This document shows, piece after piece, positions 7,613 through 14,336 of a stretch of 16,021 bases of DNA. This DNA comes from an uncultured Clostridia bacterium (GTDB taxonomy: Bacteria; Bacillota; Clostridia; Christensenellales; UBA1242). The notes under the pieces are model-generated. The model saw only the letters and a list, made by a program, of their open reading frames with translations. It was not told where the DNA came from and did not search any database. The stretch lies in the NCBI GenBank assembly GCA_934746185.1, contig CAKVEY010000017.1:1-16021 (forward strand), read 5' to 3'. How positions within the stretch are numbered: the stretch's first letter is position 1; each line of letters starts with the position of its first letter. A program made the translations under genes and the position numbers.

Positions 7613-8725
7613 TTAATTATTTTTTACTTTTTTAGACTTAGGCATTGCAAAACAAATAACAAAAAGCACACAAATTGAGCCTATTAATACATATTCTACT
7701 TTTATATAAAGTGTGTTACCTTGAACATCTAGTGCGATGTTTATACTCCCCAATTTATCAATGTTGAAAACAATATTTCCGTTTAAATCTGTTCGATAAA
7801 TATTACTACTAGGCATAATATCACAAAGCCTATTTAAAATTTCTTGATGTGGGTGTCCATAATTATTTCCATCATTTTTATTGCACGAAATTATTGCATA
7901 ACTAGGATTAACCTTTTGCAAAAACGCCACACTAGATGATGTTGTACTTCCGTGATGAGCAACTTTCAAAATATCACATCTAGGAAGAGTGTCAAGTGCT
8001 TTTTCTTCGGTTTCAGTTGTTGCATCACCAGTAAGCATAATCTTTTTGCTATTATATTCAATAACTATTAGTGGTGAAAAACCATTTACATTTTTATATT
8101 TCGTTTCAGTAGGTGCATAAAATTTAATTGTATAATTTTCTTCTATAATTTCAATTCCTGCTTTTGAAAATTCAACTTCACAATTTGGTTCGTTATACAT
8201 CGAAGTTATAACATTTTCCCAAACTTTTGTTTTAACATAAGTTTTATCGTAACTAGTTACATAATCTACTTCACTTTGTAAATTTTGTGAAAATATATTA
8301 GGTCTAAAAACTTTATTAACTTGATATTCATTAAAAACCATAACTGCACCACCACAATGGTCAGCGTCACTATGAGTTATTACAAAATAATCGATTTCTT
8401 TATTCGAAGTTAAATTAAAATAATTATTATTCAAATAACTTTTTAAAATTTCATTTTTAGTTGTTCCACTATTGCCACTATCTACTAACATATTTTTATT
8501 ATCTGGTAGTTTTACCATAATAGCATCTGCCTGCCCAACATCAATCGTGTGCATAACTAAACCGTCATAATCTATAACATTATTTGCTTTTTTATTTATT
8601 AAACTTTCAATTGGCTTCTTGAAAGTAAAAGCAACAACAGTTAAAATAACCGAAAGTACTAAAAATATAATTACGCTTAATTTCGTAAAATGATATTTAG
8701 TTTTATAATTTTTCTTCTTCGCCAT
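7613..8725 (-). CDS. ComEC/Rec2-like metallo-beta-lactamase-fold hydrolase, membrane-anchored
   Basis: Stand-alone relative of the ComEC C-terminal domain. A basic N-terminus and a helix at about 16-35 precede a metallo-beta-lactamase fold: HTIDVGQADAIMV (59-71), VDSGNSG, metal motif THSDADHCGG (117-126; His118, Asp120, Asp122, His123), LTGDA with Asp234, VAHHGSTTSSS (255-265) and NNYGHPHQEIL. These match the ComEC order, so it is probably a phosphodiesterase or nuclease. It lacks the ComEC channel helices. A second helix at about 345-361 followed by KSKKVKNN suggests that both ends are inside and the enzyme domain is outside the cell; this C-terminal anchor is unusual. 26 nt downstream of the patatin gene and probably in its operon; the SD is weak. 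A competence role is not shown, and no other com gene is in the window. Confidence 0.82.
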   Translation of the reverse strand: MAKKKNYKTKYHFTKLSVIIFLVLSVILTVVAFTFKKPIESLINKKANNVIDYDGLVMHTIDVGQADAIMVKLPDNKNMLVDSGNSGTTKNEILKSYLNNNYFNLTSNKEIDYFVITHSDADHCGGAVMVFNEYQVNKVFRPNIFSQNLQSEVDYVTSYDKTYVKTKVWENVITSMYNEPNCEVEFSKAGIEIIEENYTIKFYAPTETKYKNVNGFSPLIVIEYNSKKIMLTGDATTETEEKALDTLPRCDILKVAHHGSTTSSSVAFLQKVNPSYAIISCNKNDGNNYGHPHQEILNRLCDIMPSSNIYRTDLNGNIVFNIDKLGSINIALDVQGNTLYIKVEYVLIGSICVLFVICFAMPKSKKVKNN

Positions 8726-8751
8726 AGTTCTCTTTTGTTCTTATATTATTT

Positions 8752-9645
8752 TTAATTTAATTTTGTTACATTAACTTTTTTATTGTTTTTAATAACAAGT
8801 TTAACTTTTTTAACTTTTTTTGTTAAAAGTTCTTTAACTCTATCCATTTGACTCATTGCTGCCTTATAACCTTCTTCAATCATTTCGTCAGCGCCTTGAA
8901 GTTTTGTAGATTTAAACCTTTTTGTATCTGGTTCGATTAAAACATCACTTAAAATTCTTCCTTTTTGAGCGTTCGTTTTCATTAAAATTCTCATACTTGC
9001 AAGCAAAACATCAAAATATTTTGTGCTATCTGTCCCATACCCCCTACTAGGATTACAATCTATGCTAACAACAAAATCTGCGCCCATTTCTTTAACAATA
9101 TCTGTTGGAATTGTGTTTTGTAGTCCACCATCAACAAGCCTAAAATCGCCATATTCCACAAAGTTAAATACCCCCGGAACTGCACAACTTCCTGCAATAG
9201 CCTTTGCTAAATTTCCTTGTTTTATATCTATTTCTTTGCCACTTTTTAAATCAACAGCAACAGCACAAAACGGCGTTTTTAAATCGTTAAAAGTTATATC
9301 ACCAAGTGCATTTTTAATTAATTCTTGTAGCCCTATTGTGCTACTTGGCATAAAGGCGATTTTATTTTTTTTAATATCTTTTTTAGTAATTTTTTTGCCA
9401 ATTTCAATAAGCTGTTCACTATTTAATCCACTTGAATATAACGCACCAATTAAACTACCTACGCTAGTGCCTGCAATATAATCAAACTTAATTCCATTTT
9501 CTTCAAACGCCTTTAAAGCACCTAAATGAGCAAATCCCCTTGCTCCACCACCACCGAGTGCTAAACCAAGTTTAACTTTTTTATTTACTTTGTATTTTTT
9601 AGGTTTATTATCTTTTTTGCGTTTAAACCAGTCAAAAAATCCCAT
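8752..9645 (-). CDS. Patatin-like phospholipase (RssA/YchK type)
   Basis: Serine acyl hydrolase of the patatin family, expected to act on membrane lipids in the cytoplasm. The 297 residues show the oxyanion motif GGGGARG (31-37), nucleophile elbow GTSVG (59-63, Ser61) and the dyad Asp172 in VDGG (171-174), all in canonical order; the length matches RssA-like proteins. The first residues, MGFFDWFKRKK, could form a short amphipathic membrane-binding helix, and the tail from 275 is very Lys-rich. Starts 1 nt after the rsmI stop, with the SD AAAGGA in the rsmI end, so it belongs to the same operon. The physiological substrate cannot be read from the sequence. Confidence 0.92.
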   Translation of the reverse strand: MGFFDWFKRKKDNKPKKYKVNKKVKLGLALGGGGARGFAHLGALKAFEENGIKFDYIAGTSVGSLIGALYSSGLNSEQLIEIGKKITKKDIKKNKIAFMPSSTIGLQELIKNALGDITFNDLKTPFCAVAVDLKSGKEIDIKQGNLAKAIAGSCAVPGVFNFVEYGDFRLVDGGLQNTIPTDIVKEMGADFVVSIDCNPSRGYGTDSTKYFDVLLASMRILMKTNAQKGRILSDVLIEPDTKRFKSTKLQGADEMIEEGYKAAMSQMDRVKELLTKKVKKVKLVIKNNKKVNVTKLN

Positions 9646-9646
9646 T

Positions 9647-10453
9647 TTATTTTTCCTTTTTCATAAAATAATTATAAACTTCACTTTTTGTCATTTTTTT
9701 ATCTTTGCTAACAAGTTTAATTGCTTCATTTTTAGAATAACCAAGTTTTATATAAAAATCAAATTTTTCTTCTAAACTTAAATCATCATCTTCTTCTTTA
9801 TATTTTTCAACAACAACCACAAACTCGCCCTTTAAAACACCTTTATAGCCTTCTTTTAAGGTTGTGAAAGTAACTTCTTCGTAAAGTTTTGTAAGTTCTC
9901 TTGCAACGCATATTTTTCGGTCACCTAAATAAGAATATAAATATTCTAAATCTTTATTTATATCGTGAACCGAACTATAAAAAATTAATGTAGATTTTAC
10001 ATTTCTAAATTCTACTAGTAACTTTTCTCGTTCTGTGTTTTTGTTTGGCAAAAATCCTATAAAAGTAAAAGGATAATCAAACCCACTTAAAATATATGCG
10101 TTTATAAAAGCACTAACGCCACCAATAACCGTATATTTAATATCATTATTTTTTAAATCAGCTATAAGTTCTCTTCCGGGGTCGGATATAACAGGCAGTC
10201 CTGCATCACTAATTAAAGCAATATTCGTTCCATCGTTTAATAAAGAAATAACTTTTGGTGTCATTTCTTTAAAATTAAATTTATGAAAACTTAACAATTT
10301 TTTATGTATATCATATTTGTCTAACAAAGTTTTGCTTGTCCTAGTATCTTCGCACAAAATAATATCAACACCATTTAATGTGTCAATTTGATTTTGTGAG
10401 AAATCTTTTAAATTTCCAATAGGCGTTCCTACAAAATAAAAATTACCTTTCAT
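9647..10453 (-). CDS. rsmI: 16S rRNA (cytidine1402-2'-O)-methyltransferase
   Basis: RsmI methylates the 2'-OH of C1402 in the 16S rRNA decoding centre using S-adenosylmethionine (SAM). The 268-residue product has the tetrapyrrole-methylase fold signatures: FVGTPIGNL (7-15), CEDTRTSKTLL (34-44), SDAGLPVISDPG (82-93; usually SDAGTPGISDPG), GGVSAFINAYILSGF (111-125), GFLP (133-136) and ARELTKLYEE. The C-terminal roughly 40 residues form the small helical domain often found in RsmI. It overlaps trmN6 by 11 nt, with the SD AAGGGG inside that gene. Same genomic place as B. subtilis yabC. Confidence 0.96.
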   Translation of the reverse strand: MKGNFYFVGTPIGNLKDFSQNQIDTLNGVDIILCEDTRTSKTLLDKYDIHKKLLSFHKFNFKEMTPKVISLLNDGTNIALISDAGLPVISDPGRELIADLKNNDIKYTVIGGVSAFINAYILSGFDYPFTFIGFLPNKNTEREKLLVEFRNVKSTLIFYSSVHDINKDLEYLYSYLGDRKICVARELTKLYEEVTFTTLKEGYKGVLKGEFVVVVEKYKEEDDDLSLEEKFDFYIKLGYSKNEAIKLVSKDKKMTKSEVYNYFMKKEK

Positions 10454-11159
10454 CTTTCCCCTTTTTAACTTTAACTAAAAAATTTCCATCTTCATCGTTT
10501 AGTATTAAATTTGGTGGAACAATAATTCCACTTTTAGCGTTTTTAACGGCTTTTATTAAAAAAACATTTGCATTTTTGTTTAGTTTAGGATTTACTATTT
10601 GTAAAATTTTAGTTTTAAATTTGTATTTGTTTAAAAGAATAATTGTTTCTTCTAACCTATTAATATCATTAACTAAATAAAATTTCCCACCAAACTTTAA
10701 AATATTGCTTGCATTTTTAATAATTTCTTCTAAATTTGTTTTAATTTCATAATTACAAATGTTTAAATGCTCATTTTCGCTTATTATATGACTTTCCTTT
10801 TTCCTATAAGGTGGATTGCATATAACGACATCAACACTTTCTCGCTTAATATAATTTAAAATGTTTGACAAATCATCGTTTATAATTTCAAAATCTTTTA
10901 AATTGTTATAAGTAACACTTTTTTTAGCAAGTTCACTTAAATTTTTTTGAATTTCAACTAAATATATTTTTTTGTAATAATTTTTGCTACTAGATAGTAT
11001 TCCAACAACGCCATTTCCACTACAAAAATCAACTACAACCGAATTTTTATTGTACTCCACAAAATTTGCAAGTAACACTGCGTCAGTAGAAAAATTGTAC
11101 AAACTATCGTCTTGATAAATTTTTAAATTATTAATTTGTAAATCGTCTAATCTTATCAT
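10443..11159 (-). CDS. yabB: tRNA1(Val) (adenine37-N6)-methyltransferase-like (YabB/TrmN6)
   Basis: SAM-dependent N6-adenine methyltransferase of the TrmN6/YfiC family, expected to modify A37 of tRNA. The 238 residues include SAM motif I VVDFCSGNGVVGI (42-54), the acidic end of strand 2 at Glu69 and the catalytic CNPPY motif (114-118) that defines N6-adenine/N5-glutamine methylases. The N-terminus, LDDLQ...YNFSTDAVLLANFV, is typical of YabB. Its ATG overlaps the ricT TGA (ATGA). In B. subtilis the order is yaaT-yabA-yabB-yazA-yabC; here yabA and yazA are absent. The exact tRNA target is inferred from the family. Confidence 0.92.
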   Translation of the reverse strand: MIRLDDLQINNLKIYQDDSLYNFSTDAVLLANFVEYNKNSVVVDFCSGNGVVGILSSSKNYYKKIYLVEIQKNLSELAKKSVTYNNLKDFEIINDDLSNILNYIKRESVDVVICNPPYRKKESHIISENEHLNICNYEIKTNLEEIIKNASNILKFGGKFYLVNDINRLEETIILLNKYKFKTKILQIVNPKLNKNANVFLIKAVKNAKSGIIVPPNLILNDEDGNFLVKVKKGKDER

Positions 11160-11959
11160 ATTTTTTCAACTTCGCTTAAATTAAATTCAATTAATTTTGT
11201 CGTGTCGTCTTCTTCAATTTTAACTGTTACTTTTTCATTTAAAATATTATTATAAACAACCACGCCTTCACCATCTTTTGTTTTAACTCTAGAATTTATT
11301 TTAGGCATTTTGTTTAATGTTTCTACATACATATCATTTTCATACGCTAAACAACACATAAGTCTGCCACACATTCCACTAAGTTTGCTTGAATTTAGTG
11401 CTAACCCCTGATTTTTTGCGTATTTTAATGTAACTTTTTCAAAATCTTTTAAACAACCACCACAACAAATCTCTCTGCCACAAGGTCCTAATCCACCAAA
11501 AAGTTTTGCTTCATCTCTAATGCCTATTTGTTTTAGTTCAATTCTCGCTTTAAATTTTTGAGCAAATTCTTTTAATAAATCTCTAAAATCAACTCGGTCT
11601 TCGGCTGAATAAATAAATATAATTTTATTGCCTTCAAAAGCGTATTTTACTTTTAATAGTTTCATTTCTAAATTATAATTTTTTATTATTTTTTCGGCTT
11701 CTTTAAAAACTTCTTTCGCTTTTTTTTCGTGATTTTGAATTGTTTCTAAGTCTTTTTTATTTACTTTTCTTATAACAGGTTGCAATTCTTCTTCAAAATT
11801 TTCAATTTTAAAGTTAGATTTTACAACTGTTGCCACATCATTTCCGTTTACAGTTTTTACAATAACTTTATCACCAGAATTATATTTTTCGCCCTTTGGG
11901 TCAAAATAATAACTTTTTATATTGTCATCAAACTTTGCTGATATAACTTCTAATTCCAT
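11156..11959 (-). CDS. ricT: PSP1-domain protein RicT (YaaT)
   Basis: RicT is part of the Ric (Y-) complex that in B. subtilis carries Fe-S clusters and controls RNase Y processing, sporulation and competence. The 267 residues contain the PSP1 core with its cysteine patches: FGGLGPCGREICCGGC (154-169) and SGMCGRLMCCLAYE (194-207), giving Cys160, 165, 166, 197, 202 and 203 as likely Fe-S ligands plus an extra Cys169. The SD GGAGG lies inside the end of holB and the gene overlaps holB by 10 nt. The partner genes ricA and ricF are not in this window. Confidence 0.94.
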   Translation of the reverse strand: MELEVISAKFDDNIKSYYFDPKGEKYNSGDKVIVKTVNGNDVATVVKSNFKIENFEEELQPVIRKVNKKDLETIQNHEKKAKEVFKEAEKIIKNYNLEMKLLKVKYAFEGNKIIFIYSAEDRVDFRDLLKEFAQKFKARIELKQIGIRDEAKLFGGLGPCGREICCGGCLKDFEKVTLKYAKNQGLALNSSKLSGMCGRLMCCLAYENDMYVETLNKMPKINSRVKTKDGEGVVVYNNILNEKVTVKIEEDDTTKLIEFNLSEVEKI

Positions 11960-12525
11960 TTATGTTTTTCCTCCAAAATATCTATAAGTAACGCATCTAT
12001 AACTAAACTTTCGTTTGTGTTAAAAGATAACGCATTATTGCTTTTTATAATATTTTTTAAAATTTCATTAACTGCTTTTTCACTAAATTTTTCACTCAAT
12101 AACTTTATTTCTAAAATACTTGATTTATTTTTAACTTTATTTTGATCATATTTACAAACTAAAATATCATTAAAAATTGATATAAAACTATCAAAATAAT
12201 TTTCTAAATTGCCTTTATCTTTTAAAATTTTAGTTGAATAATAAAGCATTTCGCTAGATAAATTCATATTTTTTAATAAATTTAAACAGAACTTAAATTT
12301 TTCACTAAATTTACTGCTTAATAAATTTAAGTAATTGCCAATTTCACCATTGCAATTTTCTAAACAAATAATATCGTCTTCTATGTTAAAACTACTTATT
12401 ATATTTTCAATTTCATCTTTATTTAATTTAGGTAAAATAATTTTTTCACATCGACTTTTTATCGTGTCTAAAATCATATCCGTTTTAGTTGAATTAATTA
12501 AAAATATAACATTTTTAGGTGGTTC
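11950..12525 (-). CDS. holB: C-terminal open segment of the interrupted holB
   Basis: In-frame continuation after the TAA, beginning EPPKNVIFLINSTKTD and then the first internal ATG at 12477 (175 residues from there). Contains TIKSRCEKI with the SRC motif whose Arg serves as a clamp-loader arginine finger, followed by the helical lid and collar region. No convincing SD precedes the ATG at 12477, so independent translation is doubtful. Confidence 0.65.
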   Translation of the reverse strand, partial: EPPKNVIFLINSTKTDMILDTIKSRCEKIILPKLNKDEIENIISSFNIEDDIICLENCNGEIGNYLNLLSSKFSEKFKFCLNLLKNMNLSSEMLYYSTKILKDKGNLENYFDSFISIFNDILVCKYDQNKVKNKSSILEIKLLSEKFSEKAVNEILKNIIKSNNALSFNTNESLVIDALLIDILEEKHKWN

Positions 12526-12909
12526 TTACAAAGTTTTTAAAAATTTGTTTTGACTTGTAATATTCGCTTCGTCAAAATTATTTAAAATATAAATTTTATA
12601 ATCATTTTCAAGTGGAAGTATATTGCAAGTTTCAATAATTTCTTCAATATCGTCAACTAGAATTGTTTTAGATTTAGGATATACTAATAAATCGACCGAA
12701 TTATCATTTATAATTTTAGTACAACTAGGACAATTTAAACATAAATTATTCTTGCAATTTAAAATTAGCGATAAAATAATACACGACGCATAATTTTTAT
12801 CTTTATCAAGTGATGAAAAAAGATAGGCTTGTTTTATGCCATTATTTCTTATTTTTGTCAAAAATTCGACAAGAGTTTTACTTTTTAAAAAATACTTTAA
12901 GTTCTCCAC
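12526..12909 (-). CDS. holB: N-terminal open segment of the interrupted holB
   Basis: This 127-residue segment holds the AAA+ core start of delta-prime: AYLFSS (29-34) at the place of the P-loop, whose glycines are missing here as is tolerated in this non-ATP-binding subunit; the zinc module C52-x4-C57-x2-C60-x2-C63; VDDIEEIIE (85-93); and YILNNFDEANITSQNKFLKTL just before the TAA. Alone it would lack the sensor 1 and collar domains. Confidence 0.75.
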   Translation of the reverse strand: MENLKYFLKSKTLVEFLTKIRNNGIKQAYLFSSLDKDKNYASCIILSLILNCKNNLCLNCPSCTKIINDNSVDLLVYPKSKTILVDDIEEIIETCNILPLENDYKIYILNNFDEANITSQNKFLKTL

Positions 12910-12915
12910 AACTTT

Positions 12916-12924
12916 ATTTTATCA
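12916..12924 (-). promoter_or_regulatory. Extended -10 promoter of the holB operon, leaderless start
   Basis: Minus strand TGATAAAAT (12924-12916) is a TG-extended -10 (TAAAAT, 5 of 6). Exactly 6 nt later comes the holB GTG, so the transcript should begin at the start codon. No clear -35. An overlapping TATGAT (12926-12921) is an alternative -10. Confidence 0.5.
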
Positions 12925-12968
12925 TAAAATATAAAATTTTAAAAATATATTTTTAAATAAAAAACAAA

Positions 12969-12992
12969 AAAAGAGTATTATTATACTCTTTT
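12969..12992 (-). terminator. Intrinsic terminator of the greA unit overlapping a stop codon
   Basis: A 10-bp stem, AAAAGAGTAT on the minus strand (12992-12983) with its complement (12978-12969), closes a 4-nt loop and is followed by a run of T with one G (TTTTTGTTTT, 12970-12961). The last codons and the TAA stop (12983-12981) of the 93-residue gene lie in the stem and loop. Confidence 0.85.
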
Positions 12993-13262
12993 AGTCAATT
13001 CATCAATTTTTGTTTGAATTTCAGTTAATTCTTTTTCATATCTTTCTTTTTCTTCTATGGATATTTTTAAATCGTTTTTAATTCGTTCATATTGAACATT
13101 ACTAATGCCAACAGCAATACTTTTATCATAACTATCTATAACGTCGCCGTAAAGTTGTAACCATTCATTATAACAATCTGTATATTTATCTTCAGCATCA
13201 ATAATTTTTCCTATTATTTCTTGTCTTTTTAAATATAGATTTTCTAATTCATTTTCGCACAT
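12981..13262 (-). CDS. Small coiled-coil protein downstream of greA
   Basis: Not recognised. 93 residues, strongly charged and helical: residues 3-40 and 58-90 (EEKERYEKELTEIQTKIDELTK) show heptad-like spacing expected of a coiled-coil hairpin, with a short break around GISNV. It has two Cys (2 and 30), no signal peptide and no membrane segment, so it is a cytoplasmic protein. Good SD (GGAG, 9 nt before the ATG). It starts 24 nt after the greA stop and has its own terminator, so it is the second and last gene of a greA transcript. The helical hairpin recalls the N-terminal domain of GreA itself, but it lacks the DLSEN tip, so I do not call it a Gre factor. Confidence 0.75.
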   Translation of the reverse strand: MCENELENLYLKRQEIIGKIIDAEDKYTDCYNEWLQLYGDVIDSYDKSIAVGISNVQYERIKNDLKISIEEKERYEKELTEIQTKIDELTKRV

Positions 13263-13286
13263 AAACCTACTCCAAATAATTGACTA

Positions 13287-13766
13287 TTAATTAGCTGAAA
13301 TTTCTTTAATAGTTAAATGATTTTTATTACCATTTGGCATAAATACTTCACAAACATCACCAATTTTTCTTCCTAGTAAAGCTTTTCCTACTGGACTTTC
13401 ATTACTAATTAAACCACTAACTGGGTCGCTTTCTGTTGCACCAACAATTTTATACTTATTTGTTTCATCAAACATTTCGTCATAAACTGTAACATAACAA
13501 CCAATATTAACGCTATTTGTATCAACATTTTTAGAACTTATAACAACTGCGTTTTTAATTAGATTTTCTAATTCATAAATACGACTTTCAACTTCTGCTT
13601 CTCTTGTTTTAGCAGCGTCATATTCGCTATTTTCACTTAAATCACCAAAAGATTTTGCTTCACCAATCATTTTAGAAACATTTAATCTTTCTGTAGTTTT
13701 TAAATAATTTAATTCTTCTTGTAATTTTCTTAATCCTTCTTTTGTAATATGTGTAACTTTTTCCAT
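13287..13766 (-). CDS. greA: Transcription elongation factor GreA
   Basis: GreA enters the RNA polymerase secondary channel and stimulates cleavage of backtracked transcripts. The 159-residue product is the family size. N-terminal coiled coil with the tip motif GDLSENSEYDAAK (41-53; acidic Asp42 and Glu45 coordinate the catalytic Mg), then the FKBP-like C-terminal domain with SPVGKALLGRKIGDVCEVFM. The frame is open up to 13814, but the ATG at 13766 is chosen because GGAGG lies 4 nt before it and the upstream codons overlap the promoter -35 and -10. Confidence 0.97.
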   Translation of the reverse strand: MEKVTHITKEGLRKLQEELNYLKTTERLNVSKMIGEAKSFGDLSENSEYDAAKTREAEVESRIYELENLIKNAVVISSKNVDTNSVNIGCYVTVYDEMFDETNKYKIVGATESDPVSGLISNESPVGKALLGRKIGDVCEVFMPNGNKNHLTIKEISAN

Positions 13767-13785
13767 ACTGCCTCCATAAGACGTT

Positions 13786-13814
13786 ATTATACTCTCTTTA
13801 ATAAATTTTGTCAA
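13786..13814 (-). promoter_or_regulatory. Perfect-consensus SigA promoter of greA
   Basis: TTGACA (13814-13809), 17-nt spacer, TATAAT (13791-13786): all 12 consensus bases at ideal spacing. Transcription should start near 13779, leaving a short leader that is almost entirely the GGAGG SD. Confidence 0.92.
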
Positions 13815-13887
13815 TAAATTTTAATCAAATATTTAATAAAAAAACATATATAGTTTACTAATAAAATGTAAAAATATTAATTAAAAG

Positions 13888-13916
13888 TTGCAAAAAAGTA
13901 AAAAATTTATTATACT
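13888..13916 (+). promoter_or_regulatory. Promoter of the 85-residue gene, predicting a leaderless mRNA
   Basis: TTGCAA (13888-13893), 17-nt spacer, TATACT (13911-13916). The ATG follows after exactly 6 nt (13923) with no SD, so the predicted transcription start falls on the start codon. Confidence 0.65.
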
Positions 13917-13922
13917 TTTACT

Positions 13923-14180
13923 ATGAAATACATTTGGGCAAAAACTATGGTGAAAGAAAAAATTAAAAACGATTACACCTTAAAATTAGAAGAGTTTGAT
14001 ATAGAAAATTTATATGATTATTTAAAAGATATTTGTTATAATTTAAAAATAGAAACACCTTTAATTTTACCTAAACATAAAAAACATTTACTTGAATTTG
14101 GCACAACTAAATTTGTTAAAGATGATTTTATAGATTATATTAATTTTGATAAACTAATTTTAGAATATTACGAGCAATAA
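13923..14180 (+). CDS. Uncharacterised 85-residue protein
   Basis: Function unknown. An 85-residue soluble, mixed-charge protein beginning MKYIWAKTMVKEKI, with a central LKIETPLILPKHKKHLLEF and an acidic/aromatic end (DFIDYINFDKLILEYYEQ). It has no signal peptide, membrane helix or Cys-rich motif. The sharply defined promoter and a start that fits the leaderless layout seen at truA support it as a real gene despite its size. Divergent from greA; no hairpin terminator is evident before the next gene. Confidence 0.75.
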   Translation: MKYIWAKTMVKEKIKNDYTLKLEEFDIENLYDYLKDICYNLKIETPLILPKHKKHLLEFGTTKFVKDDFIDYINFDKLILEYYEQ

Positions 14181-14336
14181 AATAATTAATTAGAAAATCA
14201 ACTAACCTATTTATATTAAATTTTAAATTCAATTTATGTTATATATTATTTCTTATTATTAAGCACTTTTAATTATCAAAAAATGATTATTAATTATAAA
14301 ATGAATTAAATTTTACATATTTCACAAAATAATATT

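Larger units (their letters stand above)
11950..12909 (-). pseudogene. holB: DNA polymerase III delta-prime subunit, interrupted by one in-frame stop
   Basis: Delta-prime is the stator subunit of the clamp loader that places the sliding clamp on DNA. The whole 319-residue frame reads as a complete holB: zinc-binding Cys52, 57, 60 and 63, the ALLKTLEEPP-like region, and the SRC motif. Codon 128 (12528-12526) is TAA. It falls within KTL-stop-EPPKNVIFLI, where the family has KTLEEPP, so a single base change from GAA explains it and the frame is unchanged on both sides. Starts at GTG (12909-12907) with no SD but a -10 box 6 nt before, so it is predicted to be leaderless. First gene of the operon to 7613, in the same place as in B. 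subtilis. Because holB is normally essential, a sequencing or assembly error is the first explanation. Confidence 0.85.

Noticed and set aside
7613..8725. ComEC competence channel
   Set aside because: Only the metallo-beta-lactamase-like part is present, without the multi-helix competence domain or other com genes nearby.
9023..9481. Plus-strand open frame of 152 codons opposite the patatin gene
   Set aside because: Opposite strand of a well-supported patatin gene, no SD or promoter, and no recognisable protein pattern.
11950..12909. Programmed frameshift in holB
   Set aside because: Both halves are in the same frame, separated by one TAA codon, and there is no slippery heptamer logic needed to join them.
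13287..13814. Longer greA frame beginning at 13814
   Set aside because: Its first codons are the -35 TTGACA and the -10 TATAAT of a perfect promoter; GGAGG precedes the ATG at 13766.
14181..14336. Possible small RNA or regulatory element in the 156-nt gap before the DUF378 gene
   Set aside because: Only AT-rich imperfect palindromes; no convincing promoter pair, hairpin with U-tract or open frame.
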